A stretch of DNA of 64,000 bases from Mauremys mutica (GCF_020497125.1 NC_059075.1:36306003-36370002), one strand, 5' to 3'; counted from the first letter of the stretch, positions 23,326-33,973 are shown. Made by a program: numbers and translations. The notes: generated by a model from the letters alone, not told the origin.

Positions 23326-24609
23326 ATGGAGCCCGCTGCGATCATCGCTGCACTTATGGCCATTGTCAACTCCTCGCACCTTATCGAACACCTCTTCCAC
23401 AGTGAGATGTTGAGAACTCGGTCGAGAAGGCAACGGCAGCGTGGTGAGGACATGAAGTCTCAGAGTGGCACAGACCTCTCAGAAAGCATGGTACGCCGCG
23501 CCGTGGAGATCATGGTGGCAATGGGTCATGTTCATGCTATGGGATGTCGATTCTGGGCCCGGGAAACAAGCACGGACTGGTGGGACCGCATAGTGCTGCA
23601 GGTCTGGGATGAATCACAGTGGCTGCGAAACTTCAGGATGCGTAAGGGCACTTTCCTTGAACTGTGTGACTTGCTGGCCCCTGCTCTGACGCGCAAGGAC
23701 ACCCGGATGCGAGCAGCCCTGACTGTGCAGAAGCGAGTGGCCATAGCCCTCTGGAAACTTGCAACGCCAGACAGCTACCGCTCAGTAGCGAACCACTTTG
23801 GTGTGGGCAAATCTAACGTGGGGCTTGCTGTGATGCAAGTAGCCAACGCAATCGTTGATCTCCTGCTCTCGAAGGTGGTGACCCTGGAAAACGTACAGGT
23901 TGTCATAGATGGCTTCGCCGCAATGGGATTCCCAAACTGCGGTGGGGCTATAGATGGGACTCACATTCCTATCCTGGGACCGGCCCACCAGGCCAGCCAG
24001 TATATAAACCGCAAGGGCTACTTTTCCATGGTGCTGCAAGCACTCGTGGACCATAGGGGACGGTTTACCAACAGCAACGTCGGGTGGCCGGGCAAGGTTC
24101 ATGACGTGCGTGTGTTCAAGAACTCTGGTCTGTTTAGACGCCTGCAGGAAGGTAGTTTCTTCCCAGACTACAAAATAAATGTTGGGGATGTGCAGATGCC
24201 TACAGTGATCCTCGGGGACCCAGCCTACCCGCTAATGCCCTGGCTCATGAAGCCCTATACAGGCGCCTTGGACAGAGAGAAGGAACTCTTCAACTACCGG
24301 CTGAGCAAGTGCAGAATGGTGGTGGAGTGTGCTTTCGGACGTCTCAAGGGGAGATGGCGGAGCTTACTGACTCACTCGGACATCAGCGAAAAGAATATCC
24401 CTGTAGTTATTGCTGCTTGCTGTGTGCTACACAATCTCTGTGAGAGCAAGGGCGAGACCTTTTTGTCCGGATGGGAGGTTGAGGCAAATCGCCTGGCTGC
24501 AGTTTACGCTCAGCCAGACACCCGTGCCGAGAGAATATCCCAGCGGGAAGCGCTGTGCATCCGGGAGGCTTTGAAAGCAAGTTTCCTCAGCGAGCAGGGT
24601 AACCTGTGA
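23326..24609 (+). CDS. Harbinger-type DDE transposase, open frame
   Basis: Encodes a transposase that cuts and pastes the surrounding element; in animals the closest host relative is HARBI1. The frame is open from 23290 (439 codons), but the ATG at 23326 (427 codons) has the better start context (GCGACCATGG) and matches the start kept in element A. Numbered from the longer frame, conserved motifs are GGAIDGTHIPI (D222), WPGKVHDVRVF (D272), VILGDPAYPL (D310) and VVECAFGRLKGRWR (E346), followed by AACCVLHNLCE, as in HARBI1-like enzymes. A helix-turn-helix-like region (YRSVANHFGVGKSNV, about 163-177) precedes the catalytic core. No stop or frameshift is present. A poly(A) signal lies about 125 bp downstream. 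Whether it is active cannot be told; its usual SANT partner is broken here. Confidence 0.93.
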   Translation: MEPAAIIAALMAIVNSSHLIEHLFHSEMLRTRSRRQRQRGEDMKSQSGTDLSESMVRRAVEIMVAMGHVHAMGCRFWARETSTDWWDRIVLQVWDESQWLRNFRMRKGTFLELCDLLAPALTRKDTRMRAALTVQKRVAIALWKLATPDSYRSVANHFGVGKSNVGLAVMQVANAIVDLLLSKVVTLENVQVVIDGFAAMGFPNCGGAIDGTHIPILGPAHQASQYINRKGYFSMVLQALVDHRGRFTNSNVGWPGKVHDVRVFKNSGLFRRLQEGSFFPDYKINVGDVQMPTVILGDPAYPLMPWLMKPYTGALDREKELFNYRLSKCRMVVECAFGRLKGRWRSLLTHSDISEKNIPVVIAACCVLHNLCESKGETFLSGWEVEANRLAAVYAQPDTRAERISQREALCIREALKASFLSEQGNL

Positions 24610-24732
24610 CTATTAACTTTGTGTATAGAGAAGCGGAACCTGCCCCTGTTTCTTTACCCAGTTTCTGTTGACTCTCCTCTACAGTTTCATATCCCATTCA
24701 CCCCGTTTGCCCCCTTCCAACACACGTGTACA

Positions 24733-24738
24733 AATAAA
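24733..24738 (+). terminator. AATAAA poly(A) signal of transposase gene
   Basis: AATAAA 124 bp after the transposase stop codon, within CAAATAAAGTTAAT; the equivalent site in element A is near 9058. Confidence 0.7.
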
Positions 24739-25730
24739 GTTAATAGAGCATTGTTCAGCAACAACCTTCTCTGGACTACTGACTTCGCGTGAAAGGGTTG
24801 ACACAGGGACGGTGACTGTGGTGGGTTGGGTGTGCAGTGATGTAGAGACCGCTTCTAGACTATAGGACTGATAGGCTCCTGCTCGTACAGAGGTCTCTGT
24901 GGTGAGGACTGGTACAGGTGCGTGTGCAGGAATGGGAGAGTGGTGCAGGCTTTGCGACGGAGTTTGGGTGCAGGCTCTGGGCTGGGGGTTGGGGGCATAG
25001 GAAGGTGTGAGTGGTGTGTGATAATGGGGAGGAGGTGTAGGGGGTTGCGGGCTGGGGACTGATGGTTTGATGCATTGTAGAGGCTCAGGGCTACGATAGA
25101 AGGGCAGGGTGAGGGCAACCTGCCTTGCCACTTGTGGATGGCATGCTCAATGACCCTGGGGCAGCAGACAGCATTTCTGCGGGTAGCCTCTCTACTGTGA
25201 GACAGGGACGCGGCGCGGCGGGGGTGTGTGTGAGACGACATGCCGGGGGAGGGGTGGCAGGTGGGGGCTGGTACCTGCTCCAGGCAGGGAATTGACGGGG
25301 CTGGGGGAGACCCGCGTGGGACAGGGCACGATCCAGGCATGGCCGGTGGAGAGACCCACCTGCAAATATACCTGGCGCAGGGCACTTTCCGCCTATGAGC
25401 AGAACATGAAAATCACCCCACAGACTGACCAGGGTGACTAGAGGCTGCACTCTGTGAGTGACCAGCTGTTGATCTTGCCCCCATATCTGTACCACTATTA
25501 ACGGTGAAAGTCCTATGCAATTCCCAAACCATTCTCCCCCCTTCACGGAAAGTATTCTGCAAAGAAACCTGACGGGAAAAGAAATTACCAAAAAATAAAA
25601 ACTTTTTATAATGAACAGCACATTAAGGGAAGGACTTCTCAAAAGTAAGGTACTGAGAGCGTTTTGTAAGTTTAGCACTCTGCTGTGGTGCATTAACATT
25701 TTTCACGGCCCCTGGTGCCCCTTCCTCTTG

Positions 25731-25870
25731 TCATTTTGGGTGATGGTGGGATTGGACTTTGCGGCGGGGGGCGGCGGTCGCAGATGCAGTGAAGGGGAGC
25801 TCCGTCCTCCTTCCTGCGGTGCTGCAGAGCATCGACAAGGCGCCTGGATCAGGTAGGGATACAGTTGCAC
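25731..25870 (-). pseudogene. Shortened second exon of Harbinger B SANT gene
   Basis: Starts at a good acceptor (CTTTTTCCCGTCACACAG, first exon base 25870) and keeps the end of the C-terminal region. The bases translate, in the ancestral frame, as RLVDALQHRR, matching RRLVYVLQDRC of element A. Compared with A's 401-bp exon this one is 140 bp, and the basic region and coiled coil are missing, so a deletion of roughly 260 bp has occurred and the frame is shifted. Confidence 0.65.
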
Positions 25871-26080
25871 CTGTGTGACGGGAAAAAGTGAGTGAATTCC
25901 ATAGAGAGATATTTTTGGTCAAAAAAGAAACAAAGTCTACTCAGTGTGTGTGAACAAGAGCAAGCACAGCACCTCTCTCATGAGCACTCACTCGGGGAAA
26001 GTTCGATTTCTCTGGGTTCACTTTCATTGCCTGTGGTATTGCACTGCAGACCAGAGAAGCGGGGCAGGAAAGAAGAATCC

Positions 26081-26642
26081 ATGGAGCGGCCAGGCATGGT
26101 AAGCCAATTTTTTTTTGCAGCTTTAAGTTGCATCTACAGCACTGTCCTCCTGCTGCAGGCAAACATGAAAGCAGAATCGGTGCCCCTGTTGCAGCCCCTC
26201 GCGGCCATTCCCTGTTAGAGATCCCTGTATTCTCCCACTCTGCAGCCTCCTACACGTGGCTGTACAGTGACGCTTCTTGTTATGCAAAGGAACAGTTAAG
26301 CACAACCATTACTAATGGTACACAAATTACTCTAATTACATGCAGGAGTCTGCGCGCGACATCACACTGAGGAGAGTGTCACGGAGAGAGAGAGCGCGCA
26401 TGCTGGAGGAAAGCCAACACAACCCTGGGGCCTATGCTGCCATGCTCGTGAAGGCGCTGGTCCCCGAGTTCCAGCTGAGAGCGTTGTGTGGAAAAGTGTG
26501 CTTCCTCGGGGCACCCAATAAGCAAGCCCTGCCCAGGAACCTCATGCAGAGGCTTGGCGATTACCTCCTGGAGAGCTTCCTGGAGATGTCAGCGGAAGAT
26601 GACAGTTCCATCCACCTGTACATAGACCTTGTGTTCGCCTAG
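26081..26642 (+). CDS. Small third Harbinger gene, BEN-like, predicted two exons
   Basis: Exon 2 (26346-26642) is open and encodes ESARDITLRRVSRRERAR, then ALVPEFQLRAL, CFLGAPNKQALPRN and RLGDYLLESF. A spliced start is likely: ATGGAGCGGCCAGGCATG at 26081-26098 is followed by a strong donor (GTAAGC), and exon 2 is preceded by an acceptor (ACATGCAG) with a branch-like TACTAAT upstream. The join is in frame and gives about 104 residues. Without splicing, the ATG at 26340 gives 100 residues. The pattern 'PE..L...G...K.ALP..l..i.dYl...F' recalls the BEN domain, a DNA- and chromatin-binding module, but this is a visual judgement. It lies inside the intron of the opposite-strand SANT gene. A degraded orthologous copy in element A suggests it is a genuine element gene. 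Confidence 0.6.
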
Positions 26643-26665
26643 TTGTTTTCCCAGTTTATTTAAAA

Positions 26666-26671
26666 AATAAA
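26666..26671 (+). terminator. AATAAA poly(A) signal of the small gene
   Basis: AATAAA 23 bp past the stop of the small plus-strand gene, just before the donor end of the opposing SANT exon. Confidence 0.6.
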
Positions 26672-26695
26672 TGTTAACATGTTTGAAGCAGTTAC

Positions 26696-27260
26696 CGATT
26701 GATCCTTCTCCTGATTCAGGGTCCGTGGTAACGGGTGGGGAGTGTTGGTAGGGGATCTCATTGACGGTGACGAAGAGATCCTGGGTGTCGGGGAAATCTG
26801 TGTTGTAAGCGCTGTCGACTGCCTCGTCCTCTTAAACTTTCCCGTACGCGAACATCTCCGAGGAACAGTCCGTCGACAGTATCCCATCCTCTCAGTCCAC
26901 GGTCACTGGTGGGGCAGTGGTGGCAGACCCACCGAGAATGGCATGCAGTGCCTCGTAGAAGCGGCATGTCTGGGGCTGGGCTCCGGAGCGTCCGTTTGCC
27001 GCTCTGAGTTTCTGGTAGCCTTCTCTCAGCTCCTTGACTTTCACGTGGCACTGCGTTGTATCCCGGCTGTATCCTCTGTCTCTCATGGCTTTGGAGACCT
27101 TCTCGAAGGTCTTTGCATTCCGTTTGCTGGAGCGCAGCTCCGAAAGCACAGACTCATCGCCCCACACAGCAATCAGATCCGAGACTTCCCGGTCAGTCCA
27201 TGCTGGGGACCTCTTTGTAGTGTGAGATTGCCTGGACTCCTCTGGTGGAGAACTCTGCAT
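26696..27260 (-). pseudogene. Harbinger B SANT/Myb-like exon 1, two nonsense codons
   Basis: Encodes the DNA-binding partner protein that Harbinger transposases need for nuclear import and end recognition. From the ATG at 27258-27260 (MQSSPPEES) it reads a Myb/SANT-like domain: PAWTDREVSDLIAVWG, RNAKTFEKVSKAMRDRG, then CHVKVKELREGYQKLRAANG and CRFYEALHAILGG. After TVD a TGA stop (26892-26894) and, about 60 bases on, a TAA interrupt the acidic tail; beyond them the FPDTQDLF motif and a weakened donor (TCG|GTAACT) are still visible. The SANT domain itself is complete, so a truncated DNA-binding protein of about 122 residues could in principle be made. The usual full protein is several hundred residues. 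Confidence 0.82.
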
Positions 27261-27469
27261 CGTTGCCGGTGCTGCTGAGCTCGCCCCGATGAGCAACCAG
27301 GACATGGGATTCAAACTGTCCAGACAGGAAAAGGAATTCAAATTTTCCAGGGACATTGACTGTGTGGCTGGTCAGAGCATCCAAGCTCGGACTGGCGTCC
27401 AGAGCGTCAGCAGAGTGTTGCACTCTGGGATAGCTCCCGGAGCTACTAAGATCGATTCGCATCCACACC

Positions 27470-27650
27470 TAGCCTAATTCGACATAGCCATGTCGAATTT
27501 AGCGCTACTCCCCTTGTCGAGGTGGAGTACTGAAGTCGAACTAAAGGGCCCTCTATGTCGAATTAAATGGCTTCCTGGTGTGGACGGGTGCACGCTTAAT
27601 TCGATTTAACGCTGCTAAATTCGATTTAAAGTGCTAGTGTGGACCAGCCC
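27470..27650 (-). repeat. Harbinger B right terminal and subterminal region
   Basis: Multiple TTCGAC, GTCGAA and TTCGAT motifs in both orientations, ending in the terminal inverted repeat GTGTGGACCAGCCC. Confidence 0.78.
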
Positions 27651-27808
27651 TTAGTTAATTCAATTAACTCTCCTGAGTGTCCCCATATTGACAAGCCCTG
27701 AACAATAAACAGGTTAAAATGAACTGCTTCTGTCACACAAAGAGTCTGTGGCATAGCTGGGAATATGGCTCAGGTCTCTGGATTTGCAGCACTGTGTTCA
27801 GTCCATTG

Positions 27809-28083
27809 AGGTATGTCTACACTGAAGATGGGAGCAAGCTTCACTGTCCAGTAAACAGATTTGTATAACTGGCCTCACACTAACACTAAAAATTGCTGTG
27901 TGGACATTATGGCACCAGAGGAGGCTCAGAATAGCTACCTGAGCTTAGACAGAGAGTGTAAAGTGGTCTTGAATTTAGGTGGTTAACCTGAGTCTCTGTT
28001 GCTGCCACAATGTCCACATGGCTATTTTTAGGGTTCTACCATAAGCCCCACTAACACAAGTCTGTCTCTATGGACCGGGAGGT
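27809..28083. mobile_element. Harbinger-type MITE (about 275 bp)
   Basis: The left arm (GGTATGTCTACACTG..CACTAAAAATTGCTGTGTGGACATTATGGCACCAGAGGAGGCTC is only quoted in part: GTATGTCTACACTG and TGTGTGGACATTATGGCA) is mirrored by the right arm (CCATGTGGACATTGTGGCA on the reverse strand). Typical of Harbinger-derived MITEs with TGTCTACAC ends. Boundaries are approximate. Confidence 0.65.
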
Positions 28084-28684
28084 TTGACATACTCTGATGC
28101 TAGCTAACCTCTTGGTATGAGTAAGGGAATTGTGTGGAAGTGACCTGTTTAAGTATGTGGGGGTTGAGAATTGAGGGACTTAGAGATTTGGAGTAAGTGT
28201 GAGATATCACTGGTGACTGAATGAAAAGTGGAGCGATGACTGAACCTATAAAAAAGACTCTTTAAAAACATTTCCCTCTTCCCCTAAAATATATTCCAAT
28301 GATTGAAGAAAAAAGGATGAACCCCATAGTAATTTTGACTGCCTCTAATTTTAAAATGTTATTTTGTACAATATTTTCCTTAGTTCTATAGCTTCCTAAT
28401 TCTTTCCACCAAGCAGCCTTGTTCTTCATTTCCATCCTCACAACTCACTTCTTTTGTTTATGCCTCTATCACAAGATGCTCTGCTATTATATACTCTTAC
28501 TTCTGATTGTTTAGAACCAGGTTATGACTCCATTTCTCACACTGAGAGTAGTTCCTTACTCTATAAGTAGACTACTCATAAAATAATGGTACTACCTAAC
28601 ATGAGTAGCAGTGGCACAATCTCATTCTACATGTGTGTTGTATGTATCTAATTTCTGTCTGGGACAAAGAAGCGGGGATGATCC
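28084..28684. other. Unannotated interval
   Basis: AT-rich sequence without recognised features. Confidence 0.5.
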
Positions 28685-28885
28685 TGGTTTTTATTCCTGT
28701 CTCTGCCACCAACTTCCTGTGTAACCTTTGGCAAGTCACTTCTCTATAGATCTCAGTTTCTTCACCTGTAATCTAACAGTAATCATCTTCTTCACAGGGG
28801 TGAGACTTTATTACCAAATATTTGTAAAATCCTTTTGAGATGCTCAAATGGGAGGGATATTAGAAATTCAGTGCATTATTACTGA
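28685..28885 (+). repeat. MIR SINE, plus strand
   Basis: CTGTCTCTGCCACCAACTTCC, TGTAACCTTTGGCAAGTCAC, then CTCAGTTTCTTCACCTGTAA and a GTAAAATCCTTTTGAGATG tail: the body and core of MIR in consensus order. Confidence 0.8.
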
Positions 28886-30549
28886 CATACTGTAAACTCA
28901 TTGGGGCATCTCCTTTCTTCATCTTGGTAATGGAACATGTACACTTGTACTCCCATACAGATAGGAAAATACTAAAATCACTCTCTCTTTCTGGTTTTGA
29001 CAGTGCTCTGCTGTCTATTACATGGACTTTTCATACCCTCTAAATTTACATTGTAGAGATGCTCAGATTTATGGTGGAACTTCTTGTTGACAGGCCAGTT
29101 TAAGAAGTGTTTTCTCAGCTCATGGAATATGTGAGTATATGTTTATATGGGTAATTTCCTCAAAAAGCTGGTGTGTGCTGCATGAGGCCAGGGTCATCAA
29201 ACTTTCAAACATTTGTTCAAGGAAAAAATATTAAATATTAAATAAAATCAACCATTCATGCCAAAAAGACTGGCACAGTGATTTCAGCACCAAATTTGAA
29301 TTAATGAGATTAGGATTTTATGACAATAATCTTGGTCAAAAATAACCCTCTCTTAACAGCTTGATATGTGGTATTTTTTCCAGGCAGCTGCCCTCCTACC
29401 CCAGAAGTGGTTGTATTTCATTGGTGAAATGGCTGCTGCATATTTAGTTTTTAAACCACTGAAGCATAATTTGAGATAAAAGATAATATATTACATTTAA
29501 GATCCAGATTCTGATATCCTCACATTGAAGTTATGGCGGAAGGTACTACTTAATGTGAATAAGTTACTATTCAATGGGCCACGTTGTGATAACCTTACTC
29601 TGTGAATTGTCCCAAATGAAAATAGTCAAGGAGCAATGTGCAATTCAGTATAAAATGAGCCTCAGAAGATACTGTCGATTGCTACATGTAGAATTTAGCT
29701 GCTCATAAACAGCAAACACTTCGATGTCCAAAACCTAAATGACAGACAGAAGTGCTACTTCCCTTGCCAAATTACTTTGTTCAAATTGACAAACTACTTT
29801 AGAATAGAATTGCATTCATCTTTAGACACACTGCAACACATGAGATTTTTGGTTTGATTAAATCAGAAGCACTGCAGTTTAAATCATAGTGAAAGCTTAA
29901 CTTATTCCAAGAACAATTGTCCTTCTTCCACTATTTTTTTTGGGGGGAGTAAGGAAGGTTGGGGGATAGCTCCAGGATTGTGGTACTAGCCAGAGTAAGG
30001 CTTTTCGATCACTACACCTGTCTTCTCCCTAGAGTTTTGTCTAATCCCTCTTTCTTAAAGAATAGGTTCAACTCTACAAAAAACAGTGTGACTGAAAGAA
30101 TAATTACATGCTTTACTTGTAGTTACCTATCCATTAATTTTACAAATCCACCCAATAATGTCATTATGGGTTCTGCAGCTATTATTGGCCCAATTTCTGA
30201 AATTTATCAAACAGATTCCTCCTACCCTAAATGTAGAAATTCATACTGATAAAGAACTTTCCACTGTTATATTTGTTGTAAAGGCAAACCAGCTGAGCAT
30301 CCATAAGTAACACCTCAAAAGAACCCAAAAACAACAACAACAAAAAACATTACGCTCACAGAGATTCAAAATGGAGAATGGAAGAGTCTCTCTGGAAGCA
30401 CCAGCTCCAAAAGAGGGCTCATACTGGAATGACATCAGAAGTACCATGCTATCATGAAACATTATTACTGAAAGCCATGATTTCTGAAAGTGGCATCACC
30501 AGGAATAGGCAAAAGAACAGGTTATCACCCTTAATGGATAGGTGATCTT
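28886..30549. other. Unannotated interval
   Basis: No gene supported. The 96-codon frame at 29959-30249 has no recognisable family signature and no splice context. Confidence 0.45.
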
Positions 30550-30765
30550 TACAATGCTTTGCACTTACATCACACCTTTCATCTCAGAGTCCATAATACA
30601 ATGAAACACATTACTAAATTAAACCACACAATATCTCAGAGAGACAGAGAAATATTATTGCACTCATTTTAGGGGTGTAAATTTTGAGGCACAGAAATGT
30701 TAAATAATCGTGGAATTAGGTCACACAATGAGCCAATAGCAGACTGGGAAGCAAAGGCCAAGAGT
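30550..30765 (-). repeat. MIR-like SINE, minus strand
   Basis: GGGGTGTAAATTTTGAGGC, CAGAAATGTTAAATAATCG and TTAGGTCACACAATGAGCC follow the MIR order in reverse, with many substitutions. Confidence 0.65.
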
Positions 30766-31439
30766 GATAATTTTGACCCCAGCTCTAACAACTAGCAGAC
30801 TATGTGCAAAAGAGCCTCACATAGTAATAGCCACCTACTGCTCTTGGTTGGCTGTAGCTTCCATTTGTGGCTCCATCTTAGCTTTTGTTAAGAGCATTCT
30901 CTCCTTTCATTATCTGAATTCCAAACCCTGCTTTCCCAGACATAACAAAGCATACAAATATCTTGGCCTGGGGATGGAACAATGAATTCCATGCCTCAAC
31001 ACCAATCATTTATAAATTTGATAGAATCGCTTTGCTATCCAGCATCCAATGAGGAATAACACCCTCTCCTCCACCTTTATTTTTTCACATGTAACTAGCT
31101 GGTTTGATGTCTGCATTTTAAAATAAATGTCATTAGTTAGATATTGAACCCAACCTTGTTGCTGCCAACACTACCTGGCAGAAGGGTTACATTAAAACGC
31201 CCCGAAGGCACAAAACAACAAGTGTTCCTTGGTGTTAACACTAATGACAGTACAAAGCAGAATCGTTTCAAGCCCCCATCCAATAATCTGGGAAACTACA
31301 CATCACCCCTGAGTGCATCTGAGAGGCAATACTTCCTCTCTCTCAAGTGCTGAGTTGGTGTATAATAAAAGACAACATGACACTGACATTCCCCTCCACT
31401 GCAAGCTAATTCAGCATTGGTTGTTCTTGGTCAGTGAAG

Positions 31440-31990
31440 ACCCAGAATTCAGAGGTTCATTCAGGGTTCACTTCCCACTCTGAAAGGGGGGTGTTGAGCA
31501 ATGTCTCTGCTGCTGCAACTGGTTTATTGGTGATGCTATCTCCGCTGCTGTTTGCTGATGCTAGCCACTGCTGGCTGCTGCTGCTATTTCTGCCACTCTT
31601 TTCTTTGTTATCACTGCAGATGCTTACCACTCAGTGCCTCTTCTGCAGTGGCATGTTCTGAGGTTCCACCGCTTAGCTCAGTCTTAATGATTTCACTGGC
31701 TAGCAGGGAACCTCACTGAAACCCTCTCCACACACTCAGTCTAAGGCTTAGTCCCTAAACCTGTTCCTCAATGATTCATCAGTAGTCCACACCATGGCAA
31801 GAACACCCTCTCTCTTTTTCTGGGCTTTGGCATCCATACTCCCTGCTTAGCAAGTGAGATTCAGTTTAGGGTGACCCCCTCAGTTAGGGCAGGCTAAGTA
31901 CAGTTCTGCTGCCCTTTATTCATACAATAAGGATAACATTTCAATGCCCCTGTATTCAATACTAACGTGAAGAGCAACTGAAAATTACCC
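31440..31990 (-). mobile_element. Possible LTR-like repeat
   Basis: Composition, the CTG-rich tract (31515-31600) and the end around CTTTATTCATACAATAAGGATAACA resemble a decayed reptile LTR in reverse. No terminal direct repeat found; low certainty. Confidence 0.3.
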
Positions 31991-32464
31991 AAAGTGATCA
32001 CTTTGGCAAAGCAGTTCCATATGCTGAGCACCTAGGCAGAGTAGGTGTGTCTATGCAAATACTGTCTGGTCCTGAAGCCTTTTTCCCCCCACTCATCACC
32101 AGATGTCAGGGGAGAGCTCATTCAGACCCTGCTTACATTAAAATATGAATTCCATAAAGTATGTCAGCTCAGAACAGCATGACCTACTTGTATGCATGTG
32201 TCCTGATTTTCATAGGTGCTGAGCTACTCCAACTCTCATTAAAATCAATGGGACCTGCAGCTGATAGCACTCTGAAGAATGATGCCAGTAATATTTACAA
32301 CGAATCCAAATGAAAGAGGTCAGGAAAAAACAACAAGATTGCCATAGGGATCAAGCCTTACTCACAAAAAAAAACCCTGTTTTGTCTCTTATATACAGTC
32401 TCTGACCTATCATTTCTTTCAAGGCGGTCTTGAAAGCCGTATTTAAAAATAGTTTCAGGAGGCT

Positions 32465-32945
32465 GTACCTTGGCCTGGGCTCTTTTGAATCTCACAAGCT
32501 AAGCAGAGCCATACCTTCCAGTCAACATGAGCACGAAAGATCTACTCGGAAAACCGAGGATGCTGTAAGAAATGGCCCCAATGATTCCGTACAAAACTAA
32601 TACCCTTGCATGGCATTAGGAGGCACCATGCTGCAAGAGGAGCCACCTTTTCATGAAGTGTGGGCTACCGGTTGACATTAAAAATCCTATGATACTTCTT
32701 TGTGAGAATAAGGGTGCTAGCCCTGATGTCTGGGCCAAATACCAAATTGAATAGTCACATTCTACCTACCTAAAAGTCCCCCTGAAGTTTCAATTATAGA
32801 ACATTCATTGTTATTGGATCTATAGGGTTGCTGCATGAAGGCTTTTTCCACCTTCCACCCCAGTGGCAAGTGAAATGATCCTGGAGTTTATAAAGTTTTT
32901 AAAGCTCTTTGGATGAAAGGCAGTCTATAAATATCAGTTATCTGA
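32465..32945 (+). repeat. 5S rRNA-headed SINE (Deu-SINE/SINE3-like)
   Basis: The head, about 32465-32570, is a degenerate 5S rRNA: AATCTCACAAGCTAAGCAGAGCC corresponds to the internal promoter box A and centre (AAGCTAAGCAG is exact), followed by a GGATGCTGTAAGAA end. The centre has CATTAAAAATCCTATGATACTTCTT and CCTGATGTCTGGGCCAAATACC, in the style of the conserved Deu core. The tail TAAAGCTCTTTGGATGAAAGG.AGTCTATAAATAT is LINE-like. Sequence quoted in pieces; each is a by-eye match to families such as SINE3 and AmnSINE. Confidence 0.75.
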
Positions 32946-33973
32946 TCAGCTCAATTTCTGAATGCCACATAAAGAGGGATATTTTGATACTCTTCCCAGA
33001 CTTTTTTGCGCAATCAATCCTCCCTCCTCTGCATATTCTATTACCACCTTCTAATGATTGGAGATGTATAATCAGACCTCAGAAATGAGGCATGCTGCTG
33101 CATCATTCATAACTAAATGCATTCTTTCTTACAGCAACACAGGGTGCAGCTGGCTTCTATGCTGTTAGCAAGAGCATCAATCCAATAAGCAAACATTCAG
33201 TCTTAGCTGATGTGCTTTTCTATTTAGCAACATTTGTTTTAATTGCTGGGCAGATAGGACCAAACTGTATTCAATACATCTACCTGTCATTTCAATGTCT
33301 GGGTCCATAAAGGCATAGAAAAATTAATAATGACCAATGTAATACTTATCCATAATCAGAGGCTGCTATGTAAAGAATATTTAGTAAGTGCATGGTGATC
33401 ACATCAGCCAGGACATTACATTTCTGGAAGCAATTACTATTTACGATGCACAAAATTCAAAAGTAGCATCAATTTGAACTGCACAGAGGAGGATAAAACA
33501 AACCTACAAACAAGCAGTTTTCCTAAAATACTCTAATGTGCATTATTAAATTGTTCGCTCTCCCTTTTCCCCCGAAAATTAGAGAGACAAGATGAGGTCA
33601 TTTCTATGTTTATGAGGGATAGTAAAAATTACAAAACAGTGAGTGGGCAGCAGGATATGGTACAGAGACAAGGTCAGAAAGAATAAATTTCTACTCTTGA
33701 ACAGTGCCCGTACACATGCACACACACGGAATTGCTGCTTAAGACATTCTCTGTTTTTCTCTACAAATGTGCAATAGAGCTTATTCAGAGCCAATATCTC
33801 ATATGTAATATATTTAGCTAGCGTAACAAGAAGAATATTAGCTCTTAGTAATATTTTGCCTGCTTTGGGCTCATCTCAAGAAGATACAGGTGTTCAATAA
33901 TCAAGTCAAACATGGTTATTGGGTAATCTAACAACTTTTGTCTCATTGGGCCTGATCCTGCAAGCACTCTGGG
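32946..33973. other. Unannotated interval
   Basis: No recognised gene or repeat. Confidence 0.5.

Larger units (their letters stand above)
22956..27650. mobile_element. PIF/Harbinger DNA transposon B (4.70 kb)
   Basis: Flanked by a perfect 3-bp TSD, TTA (22953-22955 and 27651-27653), as expected for PIF/Harbinger. The ends are GGGTACGTCTACAATAC and, reverse-complemented, GGGCTGGTCCACACTAG. Subterminal regions carry TTCGA(T/A/C) and GTCGAA motifs. It holds an open transposase gene on plus (23326-24609), a small open plus-strand gene (26081-26642) and a broken minus-strand SANT gene whose intron encloses the small gene. It shares structure and gene order with element A but differs in the subterminal motif (TTCGAT here, TTCGAA in A), so the two probably belong to different subfamilies. 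Confidence 0.93.
22701..27699. mobile_element. Older palindromic MITE hosting Harbinger B
   Basis: Left end GAACTGTCTATATGGGAACACTCAGGAAAATTAAT and the reverse complement of the right end (27699 backwards), GGGCTTGTCAATATGGGGACACTCAGGAGAGTTAAT, are clearly inverted copies (quoted here only to show the shared core TATGGG.ACACTCAGGA). Removing Harbinger B and one TTA restores a palindromic AT-rich element of about 300 bp, whose centre contains a perfect 22-bp palindrome at 22838-22859. The superfamily is not certain. Confidence 0.75.

Noticed and set aside
24679..25699. Proline-rich minus-strand frames (150, 176 and 202 codons) inside Harbinger B
   Set aside because: Low-complexity, overlapping in different frames, no start context or splice partner, and no open counterpart in element A.
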